Source of the DNA: Spirochaetaceae bacterium
GTDB taxonomy: Bacteria; Spirochaetota; Spirochaetia; Treponematales; Breznakiellaceae
Length of the DNA: 7,057 nt
Assembly: GCA_031284085.1 (NCBI GenBank)
Contig: JAITAM010000118.1
Coordinates: 1-7,057, forward strand
Reading direction: 5' to 3'
In this document: one piece after another, positions 1-5,830 of the stretch
Position numbering within the stretch: the first letter of the stretch is position 1
How the letters are laid out: each line of letters starts with the position of its first letter
Program-made: the position numbers and the translations under genes
Notes under the pieces: generated by a model
What the model saw: the letters and a program-made list of their open reading frames with translations, nothing else
What the model was told of the DNA's origin: nothing
Database searches by the model: none

Positions 1-675
1 AAACACCAGCGTATGGCCGTCTCCAAACGGTTTAAGTCCATTGGTTATGGCCTGCATGGTTGATAGATCGATGCTGCCTCCTGCATACCCTATAATCCTG
101 CCGTTCTCTTTTATGGGAAGGCCAAAACTTGCCGTTAAATAGTTTTTTCCCGCTATCGGATATATGGAAGGCTCAAGCATATAATCGCCGGTTATAGTCA
201 ACTGCACAACCGTATTCCAATCAAAGTCCACCTTCGTCAGAATAACTTCATGGGTTTCCGTAACTTCGATCCAGCTCGAATTATACCGTCCTGACTCATC
301 GGTGCCGGGGGTGTTTGCATAGTCCGCATCCATGCCGTCAAGGGCATCAGGCGCCCAGTGGGAATACACATTGGCTAATCCGGAGGTTCTGATGAGTACC
401 TGTTTCATCATATCATTGAATTGACTGCGGCGCTCTTCGACCGGTGTTTCCTTATAGCCTTCCATTATCATGGCGAGGGTTCTTGCTATGTCCATATATT
501 CGTTAAGCCAGTTTCTTATTTGTTCAGTGCTTTGTGTCGCAATGCTTTGTGCCTGTTCATCAGCAAGGCGGACGATTTCCCGCTGCGATTGGAACAGGGT
601 AACGCCTGCGAGGATGCCGATACCGATGAGATTGATAATGCTAATGGTGGTTACCAACTTAGCGCCGATTTTCAT
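1..675 (-). CDS. Methyl-accepting chemotaxis protein, N-terminal part (partial)
   Basis: The first 225 residues of a transmembrane chemoreceptor; the frame is open to the window edge, so the C-terminus is missing. Residues 1-5 are a short basic cytoplasmic tail and about 6-28 form a hydrophobic segment (TM1, LVTTISIINLIGIGILAGV). A helical stretch (30-70) follows, then an extracytoplasmic sensor with dCache character: Y104-SHW, then YMLEPSIYPIAGKNYLTASFGLPI (165-188 region) and IIGYAGGSIDLSTM (194-207). Expected but not visible here are TM2, HAMP and the CheW/CheA-contacting signalling domain. The start is secure: AAAGGAG lies 5 nt before ATG. In this family the periplasmic domain binds small ligands and controls CheA. 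The ligand cannot be inferred. A sensor kinase or diguanylate cyclase with the same input domain is the alternative, since the output domain is outside the window. Confidence 0.85.
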   Translation of the reverse strand, partial: MKIGAKLVTTISIINLIGIGILAGVTLFQSQREIVRLADEQAQSIATQSTEQIRNWLNEYMDIARTLAMIMEGYKETPVEERRSQFNDMMKQVLIRTSGLANVYSHWAPDALDGMDADYANTPGTDESGRYNSSWIEVTETHEVILTKVDFDWNTVVQLTITGDYMLEPSIYPIAGKNYLTASFGLPIKENGRIIGYAGGSIDLSTMQAITNGLKPFGDGHTLVF

Positions 676-725
676 AGATACTCCTTTCTGTAAAATGTTG
701 AAGAATAACAGGCTGCAACATACGC

Positions 726-754
726 TTTACAGCAGGAGGGAGGGAGGGAGTCAA
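726..754 (-). promoter_or_regulatory. Candidate promoter of the chemoreceptor gene
   Basis: On the minus strand TTGACT (754-749) is separated by 17 nt from TGTAAA (731-726). The -35 matches the sigma-70 consensus at 5 of 6 positions and the -10 at 4 of 6. The spacer is almost wholly a CCCT-repeat tract. Transcription would start near 719, giving a leader of about 45 nt that contains the AAAGGAG ribosome site. I see no motility-type (sigma-28) promoter. The weak -10 keeps confidence low. Confidence 0.35.
735..750 (+). repeat. G-rich GGGA tract
   Basis: The plus strand has one GG run followed by three GGG runs, each separated by a single A. It lies inside the spacer of the candidate chemoreceptor promoter, on the template-complement side. 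A two-tetrad G-quadruplex is possible. It could also vary in length by slippage of the 4-nt unit, which would change the promoter spacing. This is sequence pattern plus inference; no function is shown. Confidence 0.5.
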
Positions 755-851
755 ACACTTTTCCTACAAAGATTAAAAACATATTCACTTTCTATTCCTT
801 AAGACTTATAAACTTTACTCTATGATATATAACCTTTAATGTATATTCAAG

Positions 852-882
852 CAGCCGCAGGCTGTTTTTGGCTTAGAGGTCT
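852..882 (-). repeat. Inverted copy of the AGACCTC/AAGCCAAA element with mini-hairpin
   Basis: Read on the minus strand, AGACCTC, a T, AAGCCAAAA and ACAG (882-862) run into the mini-hairpin CAGCC-TGC-GGCTG (864-852). The same element, with two single-base indels, occurs at 2199-2217 on the other side of the HD-GYP gene in opposite orientation. The hairpin matches CAGCC-TAT-GGCTG at 2395-2407. Read on the plus strand, the hairpin is followed by TTTTT and resembles a very short intrinsic terminator, but no plus-strand gene lies upstream. Confidence 0.6.
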
Positions 883-883
883 C

Positions 884-905
884 AGCGGCAGGCTGGCCTG
901 CCGCT
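884..905 (-). terminator. Perfect 10-bp hairpin after the HD-GYP gene
   Basis: Arms AGCGGCAGGC and GCCTGCCGCT pair perfectly around a 2-nt loop, 22 nt past the stop codon of the HD-GYP gene. The position fits a transcription terminator or an mRNA 3'-end stabiliser. No U-run follows on the minus strand (next bases GAGACCTC), so it is not a textbook intrinsic terminator. It could equally belong to the palindromic repeat family that fills these gaps. Confidence 0.45.
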
Positions 906-927
906 TCCGATACTAGCGCCGAGCATC

Positions 928-2145
928 TCAGATTTGAGTGGGTAGATTAGCCGCCTTTGCATAGTCGTGCATTACTGTATCGAGGTCGCTGACGATTGCT
1001 TTATCAATAAAGCCTTTTTCTGCCATATCGTAGAGTATCGGAGTGGTCTGTTCATGGGTGCGCTCGGCATGATAAGGGCGGGCTTCGCATACCGCCTGAT
1101 ATATATCAATACAAGCTAACAAGCGGGCGTTGAAGTCAAGTTCCTCCGCCTTTTTCGCAAAAGGATAGCCGCTGCCGTCAAGCTTCTCATGGTGGGCTGA
1201 TGCTATGGTACAAATATATTCAAAGCCCTTTATGTCTTTGAGTATCTCATAGGTCTTTCGCACATGATCCTTCATAATTGCGAATTCCTGATCGTCAAGC
1301 TTGCCGGGCTTCTCGAGGATTGCTGACGGGACGGCGAGCTTCCCTATATCGTGAAAGGCTGCGGCAAGGTACAACTCCATTTGTTCGTCCTTATTGTATC
1401 CATAGTACTTTCCCATAAGCAGGGCGCGCCGTGCGATTTCTTCGGAATGGCGCTTGGTAAAGATTGATTTATAATCAATGATCTGCGCGCTAAGTTCGGC
1501 AAGGCGGAAAAGCGCCCTATCTTCAGCATCGGCAGTCCAGATTGGAATCATTTCATGGGCAGTCGCTGCGATCCGCTCATCTTGCAAAGAGGCAAGCATA
1601 TCCTCCGTCAAAATATCAAGCATAGCCTGCGCTGCCTTGCGGGTAAATCGAGTCCCCGTTTCCCTCATAATCTCGTCTCGTATTTCAGGTAGATAGTCAA
1701 AGGGGACTCTTTGGAAGTGGTGGACAACATCCAATCTGTCGGCAATAGCAATAAGAGCGGCCTCTTCCGGGAATTCCCCCTCTTTCTTGCCAAAGATACC
1801 TAACCCATCCGCCTGTTCGTGGTGATAAAGGACGAAACCTTCTATATTAACATGGTAAAGCAAATCTTCTACGTTACGCTGTCCTGCCTCGCAGTGCAGT
1901 TTCAGAGCCGGATTGGAACCTTCTTTTTCTGCAAGAATATACTCTGTAAGTGCGCTGTCATGGAAAAGGGCGCAGGTAACCAGTGCCGACAAGGATTGTT
2001 CATCCATTCCAAGTTTTCTTCCCATAGCGGCGGACAGCACTGCAATTCGCTTGCCGTGATGAGTGCTTGCTCCAAGTAGTTCCCCTTCAACTATATCAAG
2101 GGCAGAGCTTATTGCTCTTACTAATTGATCCATTCTTATAGTCAT
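928..2145 (-). CDS. Tandem HD-domain protein with C-terminal HD-GYP c-di-GMP phosphodiesterase
   Basis: Predicted soluble 405-residue enzyme that hydrolyses the second messenger c-di-GMP; no signal peptide or membrane segment. The C-terminal half (about 225-400) is a canonical HD-GYP domain: H233, FHDIGK with H265/D266, H294, H318-H319-E320, DGSGYP (323-328) and D347. The N-terminal half (about 25-145) repeats the layout: H30, H62/D63, H84, H108-H109-E110 and D136. There DGLGIF (113-118) replaces DGSGYP, so this copy keeps putative metal ligands but lacks the GYP signature. It may be a regulatory or altered-specificity domain. No receiver, PAS or other sensor domain is attached. No Shine-Dalgarno precedes the ATG; a promoter sits so close that the mRNA is probably leaderless. 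An in-frame ATG four codons later is an alternative start. It is co-directional with the chemoreceptor, 252 nt apart. Family assignment is certain; physiological role is inferred. Confidence 0.93.
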   Translation of the reverse strand: MTIRMDQLVRAISSALDIVEGELLGASTHHGKRIAVLSAAMGRKLGMDEQSLSALVTCALFHDSALTEYILAEKEGSNPALKLHCEAGQRNVEDLLYHVNIEGFVLYHHEQADGLGIFGKKEGEFPEEAALIAIADRLDVVHHFQRVPFDYLPEIRDEIMRETGTRFTRKAAQAMLDILTEDMLASLQDERIAATAHEMIPIWTADAEDRALFRLAELSAQIIDYKSIFTKRHSEEIARRALLMGKYYGYNKDEQMELYLAAAFHDIGKLAVPSAILEKPGKLDDQEFAIMKDHVRKTYEILKDIKGFEYICTIASAHHEKLDGSGYPFAKKAEELDFNARLLACIDIYQAVCEARPYHAERTHEQTTPILYDMAEKGFIDKAIVSDLDTVMHDYAKAANLPTQI

Positions 2146-2153
2146 AATTGGTA

Positions 2154-2182
2154 AGTATATAGAACAGATCAGTCTGTTTCAA
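2154..2182 (-). promoter_or_regulatory. Promoter of the HD-GYP gene, predicted leaderless
   Basis: On the minus strand TTGAAA (2182-2177) and TATACT (2159-2154) are exactly 17 nt apart, each matching the sigma-70 consensus at 5 of 6 positions. Only 8 nt separate the -10 box from the ATG at 2145, so the transcript would begin at, or 1-2 nt before, the start codon. That agrees with the absence of a Shine-Dalgarno. Confidence 0.6.
2163..2178. promoter_or_regulatory. Operator-like palindrome inside the HD-GYP promoter
   Basis: AACAGA-TCAG-TCTGTT is a perfect 6-bp inverted repeat with a 4-nt centre. It occupies almost the whole spacer between the -35 and -10 boxes, where a bound dimeric repressor would block RNA polymerase. 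With a leaderless mRNA it cannot act as an RNA hairpin for this gene, so a DNA-binding site is the better reading. It may instead be one of the many palindromes in this gap. The cognate regulator is unknown. Confidence 0.4.
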
Positions 2183-2430
2183 CCCGCCAGCGGGTCTCAG
2201 ACCTCAAGCCAAAACAGGTCAGACCTCAAGCCAAAGCCTGCTTCTTTCAGACGAAGAGTCGTACTCCATTCCCGATATAAGAACCTTAGAAACAGGCCGT
2301 GCCTGCGAACGTTTGGAACAACAGGTCAGACCTCATCCTTTTCCTTTCAGGCAAAAAGCCGTACTTCTACTCCCGACACCAACAACCTTTGAAACAGCCT
2401 ATGGCTGCTTAGAAACAGGCCATGCCTGCA
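2182..2430. repeat. Cluster of short palindromes and degenerate direct repeats
   Basis: Most of the 347-bp gap between two divergent genes is made of repeat pieces. Palindromes are ACCCGC-CA-GCGGGT (2182-2195), CAGGC-CGT-GCCTG (2293-2305), CAGCC-TAT-GGCTG (2395-2407) and CAGGC-CAT-GCCTG (2416-2428); the last three each follow AAA. Direct repeats are AGACCTCAAGCCAAA at 2199-2213 and 2221-2235, and CAGGTCAGACCTC at 2215-2227 and 2322-2334. A segment at 2236-2260 is 23/25 identical to 6223-6247. Segments 2258-2274 and 2358-2375 share the pattern G(T/C)CGTACT...TCCCG with 6131-6145. I see no open reading frame of substance here. This resembles a genome-wide extragenic palindromic repeat family. 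Confidence 0.65.
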
Positions 2431-2492
2431 AAAGTTTTGTTTCTACTGTTAATTCTTTGTTGTTTGTGTTAGGATGATTCGTGGAGGTCTTT

Positions 2493-4238
2493 ATGACAAA
2501 AGTTGTGTACTGTACCGCTCATTGGGCGGCACGGGTAACCGAAGCTGAACTACGAGAACAGATCGGTTTTTTTCAGAAGTATATCGGTGTGGACAAAGTG
2601 TACCTCGAAGCATTTCGGGATGAGCTTGCCTCGCGCAGCCAGATTGCTCTGTGCAAACGGGTCTTTGCGGAACATGGAATTGCGGTGGCAGGCGGCATCA
2701 CCACAATTACGCGTGATTTAGACAAAAACGACAAAAAACGCCAGCGGCTCTTTAATACGTTTTGCTACACCAATCCACTTATGCGCGAGCATTTAATAAA
2801 AATGGTCGAAGAAACTGCCGCACAGTTTGATGAATTCATTATTGATGATTTCTTTTTTACTCAATGCACCTGTGAGGATTGTCAAAAAGAAAAGGGCGAT
2901 CGCTCATGGGAGGAGTTTCGGCTCGAAAAAATGCGGGAGGTCTCTGAAAATCTGGTTATAAAGCCGGCAAAAGCCGTGAACCCGGCGATAAAAATCACGA
3001 TTAAATACCCGAATTGGATGGAAAGCTATCAAGAAACCGGCTACAACCTCAAGATGCAAAAGGATATGTTTGACCGCATCTACACAGGCACGGAAACGCG
3101 GCACGAGTCGCATACCGACCAGCATTTGCCCCGCTATTTGAGCTATTCCATTATGCGTTATATGGAGAACACGGCGCCGCAGCGCAACGGCGGCGGCTGG
3201 CTCGATGCTTACGAATGTTACCCCATAGATTGTTACCTTGAACAAGCTTATTTGACCGCTTTCTCCAAGCCTTCTGAGATTATGCTTTTTTCGTGGTCCC
3301 TTTTGTATAACAATAAACTGGTAACGCCCTTAGGCTTTCAACTGCAGGAAATTGAGACAATCATGGCGAAGAGCGGCCCGCCGACCGGCTTCCCGGTTTA
3401 TCTTCCCTACAATGCGCAAGGAGAGGACCACCTTGAGGATTACCTTGGGATGATTGGTATTCCTTTTGAACCTACGCCGGATTTTCCTGAAGGTAATACG
3501 GTGTTTTTGACGGCGCAGGCGCTCCATGATCCGGATATTATTTCTAAGCTCACTGCCTTTTTGAATAAAGGCGGCAAAGCTATTGTCAGTTCCGGTTTCA
3601 TGCTAGGAGCGCTTGCCGAGAAGAGAGGGATTGAGGCGCTCACGTCAATACGGTACCGAGGGCGGCATTTATACGCTGATGAGTACCACATTTCACGCCT
3701 TCCCGGACAGGGCATGGTTCACCGCCGTTCCGCCGTCAACACGTCCTTCCCTCTTCTTGAGCATAGGAACAACGCTTCATGGTCTTTTATCAATGCCGGT
3801 CATGGTGGTTTTCATGGGAGTATATTCCTGCGCGACACTGTCGGGCGCGGGGAATTGTTTACCCTTGTAGTACCCGATCAGTATTCTGCACTTACCCAGT
3901 TGCCGCAGGACCTGCTGAACCGGATACGTTCGGTGATCAATACTGGTATTTATATCACGCTGCCTGCTGGGACAAGCGCCTGTGTGTCTCTTTTTACCTA
4001 TGATAGCGATATGATAGGTCTCTATTCATACACTACGCCTGAGTGCGCACCGGAGATAGTTCAGGTGCATACAACTGCGGGTGCAGGTCTTTTGGAGCCG
4101 GTTGTCGGCAAGAAAAAAGCCGCGCCTGAATCTTTTTCTTACAAGCCGATTGAGCCTTTGTATAAGAGCGCTTATGAAGCTGTTTTTGAAGTGTACACAG
4201 AGCCGGGACAGCCTGTGTTTTACAAGGTATTACGGTAA
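2493..4238 (+). CDS. Glycoside-hydrolase-like protein (TIM-barrel plus GATase-like domain), function unproven
   Basis: A 581-residue protein, probably cytoplasmic: no signal peptide. The start is the ATG at 2493, because GGAGG (2483-2487) sits 5 nt before it; an in-frame GTG at 2481 would overlap that ribosome site. Residues about 1-290 read like a (beta/alpha)8 hydrolase fold: strand-like FIIDDFFF (115-122) with acidic pair D118-D119, then C125-T-C127-x-x-C130. KITIKYPNW (167-175), YTGTETR (197-203) and GGWLDAYECYP (233-243) follow, with E201 and E241 as candidate acids. Residues about 300-385 (FPVYLPYN ... LTAFLNKGGKAIVSSGFM) resemble the glutamine-amidotransferase-like domain that follows the barrel in GH42-type and related hypothetical hydrolases. 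The remainder is beta-rich. A carbohydrate-active role is inferred; the substrate is unknown and catalytic residues are unproven. Divergent from the HD-GYP gene, convergent with proC, so likely monocistronic. Confidence 0.72.
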   Translation: MTKVVYCTAHWAARVTEAELREQIGFFQKYIGVDKVYLEAFRDELASRSQIALCKRVFAEHGIAVAGGITTITRDLDKNDKKRQRLFNTFCYTNPLMREHLIKMVEETAAQFDEFIIDDFFFTQCTCEDCQKEKGDRSWEEFRLEKMREVSENLVIKPAKAVNPAIKITIKYPNWMESYQETGYNLKMQKDMFDRIYTGTETRHESHTDQHLPRYLSYSIMRYMENTAPQRNGGGWLDAYECYPIDCYLEQAYLTAFSKPSEIMLFSWSLLYNNKLVTPLGFQLQEIETIMAKSGPPTGFPVYLPYNAQGEDHLEDYLGMIGIPFEPTPDFPEGNTVFLTAQALHDPDIISKLTAFLNKGGKAIVSSGFMLGALAEKRGIEALTSIRYRGRHLYADEYHISRLPGQGMVHRRSAVNTSFPLLEHRNNASWSFINAGHGGFHGSIFLRDTVGRGELFTLVVPDQYSALTQLPQDLLNRIRSVINTGIYITLPAGTSACVSLFTYDSDMIGLYSYTTPECAPEIVQVHTTAGAGLLEPVVGKKKAAPESFSYKPIEPLYKSAYEAVFEVYTEPGQPVFYKVLR

Positions 4239-4297
4239 AAAGTTTTGTAAGGACGATAGAAATGGTATGCCGTAGGCGCTGCCGGCTCTTTCGTCTT

Positions 4298-4355
4298 GCT
4301 GAACGTACCAAAAAGCGCGAAGCAATTCCGCTACCCGCGAGGCGGTACGTTCAGC
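4298..4355. terminator. 12-bp inverted repeat between convergent genes
   Basis: GCTGAACGTACC (4298-4309) and its exact complement GGTACGTTCAGC (4344-4355) flank a 34-nt loop that can fold further through CGCG/CGCG and AGC/GCT pairings. The right arm contains the TGA stop of proC (4353-4351). The location, 60 nt past the plus-strand gene and at the end of proC, fits a shared bidirectional terminator. Neither side has a strong U-run directly after the stem, so the mechanism is uncertain. Confidence 0.45.
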
Positions 4356-5211
4356 TCAACTCTTTCGCTCTTTTTAGCGCCGCCTCTACCGCAGCCATGA
4401 TCGTTCCCCGCAGCGCACCTTTTTCTAGAACGGCAAGTCCTGCTATAGTGGTTCCGCCCGGCGAAGCGACCATGTTTTTGAGCAGAGCCGGATGAGCTGC
4501 GGTTTCTTTAACCATCATTGCAGAGCCAAGCACTGTTTGTACCGCATAACGCAGAGCTTTTTCATGGGAAAGGCCGGCTAAAACGCCGCCATCGGCTAAA
4601 GCTTCTATAAACAGATAGACATACGCAGGCCCTGAGCCGGAAAGAGCGGTAACTGCATCAAGAATAGTTTCATCAACTCTGTCTACGATGCCGGCTAAGG
4701 CTAAGATTTTCTGCAATGCGTCAATACGTTCTGAAGGCACTTCTTTTGCAGCCGTTATGGCTATTATGCCTTGTCCTATGAGCGCCGGCGTATTTGGCAT
4801 AATACGAATAACAGGCTGGCGGTAGGCCTGAAGATTAGAGAATTCGGGAAAGGTCGACGAAGGAACCGCAATACCGAGCGTTCTCTGAATCTTATCTATT
4901 GACCAGCCTGCCGCCATTGAAACAAGGATGACAGGGTCTCTTGTCGAAAGTCTGCTTTGAAGCGCGGGCGTAATTTCAATTAGCACATTCTCCAACACTT
5001 GCGGCTTTACCGCCAAGAAAACAAAATCGCTATCACTGACGGCATCGGTATTATGGAGATATACGAATCCTCCGATGGACTGCGCAGCTTGCTCTGCTTT
5101 ACCGTGATCGCAATCGCTAAAACCTATATGTCCGCCGCCTACCACTGGAACGGCAGCTTTCATAAGAGCGCAGCCCATATTCCCACTTCCAATACACGCT
5201 ATTCTTGTCAT
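4351..5211 (-). CDS. proC: Pyrroline-5-carboxylate reductase
   Basis: Catalyses the last step of proline synthesis, NAD(P)H-dependent reduction of 1-pyrroline-5-carboxylate to L-proline, in the cytoplasm. The 286-residue product has the N-terminal Rossmann motif GSGNMG (8-13) and AVKPQ (67-71). MPNTPA (138-143) follows, then the dimerisation/substrate region LSGSGPAY (190-197), DGG (207-209) and SPGGTT (250-255), so it looks complete and active. It is slightly longer than the usual ~270 residues because about 17 residues (114-130, including PSSTFPEFSNL) sit between the GWSIDKIQ helix and the QPVIRIMPNTPA strand, where most family members are shorter. No Shine-Dalgarno precedes the ATG; the upstream bases are AT-rich (CTATCTAATTATTT). 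It runs the same way as the J-domain gene, 148 nt downstream of it. proA and proB are not in the window. Confidence 0.96.
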   Translation of the reverse strand: MTRIACIGSGNMGCALMKAAVPVVGGGHIGFSDCDHGKAEQAAQSIGGFVYLHNTDAVSDSDFVFLAVKPQVLENVLIEITPALQSRLSTRDPVILVSMAAGWSIDKIQRTLGIAVPSSTFPEFSNLQAYRQPVIRIMPNTPALIGQGIIAITAAKEVPSERIDALQKILALAGIVDRVDETILDAVTALSGSGPAYVYLFIEALADGGVLAGLSHEKALRYAVQTVLGSAMMVKETAAHPALLKNMVASPGGTTIAGLAVLEKGALRGTIMAAVEAALKRAKELS

Positions 5212-5223
5212 AAATAATTAGAT

Positions 5224-5259
5224 AGAAACCTAAAGTGAAGCACGCGGCTAAAGGTTTCT
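5224..5259. promoter_or_regulatory. 8-bp inverted repeat just upstream of proC
   Basis: AGAAACCT (5224-5231) and AGGTTTCT (5252-5259) are perfect complements around a 20-nt loop. The near arm ends 12 nt before the proC start codon. It could be an operator or a leader hairpin. I could not identify a good -35/-10 pair for proC, so the relationship to its promoter is unresolved. Chance occurrence is possible for an 8-bp stem. Confidence 0.3.
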
Positions 5260-5330
5260 GACCTCCCCTCTTGTAATATTTCCCCACGCTAAAACTCTTT
5301 TATTAGTTGGCACAGTCTTAGTCTTTAGAG

Positions 5331-5351
5331 CTGTGGATACAGTATCCACAG
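5331..5351. repeat. 21-bp palindrome with paired DnaA-box-like sequences
   Basis: CTGTGGATAC and GTATCCACAG pair perfectly around a single central A. Each arm contains GTATCCACA, one base from the classical DnaA box TTATCCACA, giving two inverted box-like sites. It lies 8 nt past the stop of the J-domain gene and about 120 nt upstream of proC. As RNA it would be a strong hairpin, but bases after it on the minus strand (CTCTAAAG) are not U-rich, so terminator function is only possible. A protein-binding palindrome is the alternative. Confidence 0.5.
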
Positions 5352-5359
5352 CGGCACGA

Positions 5360-5824
5360 TTAGATTGCCGATTCTGTTTGCCCACTCTGTCGCCATTTTT
5401 CGATACGGTCATAAGCGGCATTTATCCGCGCCGATTTTTCAGTTGCTATTTTTATATTTTCATTGTGTCCTGCATGGCGGTCAGGGTGGTAAATCTTGAG
5501 CAAGCGTTTATGGGCTGTCTTGCACTCACTGGCGGATGCTCCAACCGGAAGCCCTAATTCAGCAAAATCCTCAACCAAAGCTTCAGGTACAGTTTGTTCT
5601 GTAGTATACCATGGTTTTGATTGGGTTTTTTGGCTATATTCACGCTGTGTATTTCTTATACGTTCTTGTGGACCGGCACTGAGGTAATCATCCAATTCAC
5701 TGAATGCGGTTTTCAAATCAGTATCCTCAAAATGCTCGCTTCCCGATTTTTTTCCTATATTATCGGAGTCCTCATCACTGAGGTAGCTTTTAATAACTCT
5801 TCCTAAACGCTCGAAAATACCCAT
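5360..5824 (-). CDS. Small protein with C-terminal J domain (DnaJ-like)
   Basis: A 154-residue cytoplasmic protein. Residues 1-16 (MGIFERLGRVIKSYLS) form an amphipathic helix. About 17-75 is polar, acidic and low in complexity. The C-terminal part, about 79-146, is a J domain: helix I (EALVEDFAELGL), helix II (CKTAHKRLLKIY), the HPD motif at 113-115, and helix III ending INAAYDRIEKW. J domains bind Hsp70/DnaK and stimulate its ATPase; this protein lacks the Gly/Phe, zinc-finger and substrate-binding domains of true DnaJ. It is therefore a specialised co-chaperone whose client presumably docks on the N-terminal part. The ATG at 5824 is preferred over an in-frame ATG at 5980, because the intervening residues look non-coding and a promoter sits directly before 5824. 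No Shine-Dalgarno. Upstream of proC in the same direction. Confidence 0.85.
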   Translation of the reverse strand: MGIFERLGRVIKSYLSDEDSDNIGKKSGSEHFEDTDLKTAFSELDDYLSAGPQERIRNTQREYSQKTQSKPWYTTEQTVPEALVEDFAELGLPVGASASECKTAHKRLLKIYHPDRHAGHNENIKIATEKSARINAAYDRIEKWRQSGQTESAI

Positions 5825-5830
5825 ATATAC

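Noticed and set aside
421..802. Plus-strand open frames opposite the chemoreceptor gene
   Set aside because: They are antisense to a well-supported chemoreceptor frame with a strong ribosome site, and they show no protein-like features.
852..869. Plus-strand intrinsic terminator (5-bp stem followed by TTTTT)
   Set aside because: No plus-strand gene precedes it, and the stem belongs to the mini-hairpin repeat family found at 2293-2428.
862..2217. Composite transposon around the HD-GYP gene
   Set aside because: The flanking inverted matches are about 20 bp with indels, there is no transposase, and no target-site duplication is evident.
2481..2492. GTG start at 2481 for the hydrolase-like gene
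   Set aside because: This codon overlaps the GGAGG ribosome site, which is ideally spaced for the ATG at 2493.
4262..4495. Plus-strand open frame of 77 codons with AAGGA upstream
   Set aside because: It runs antisense through the end of proC, has arginine-rich low-complexity content and no recognisable domain.
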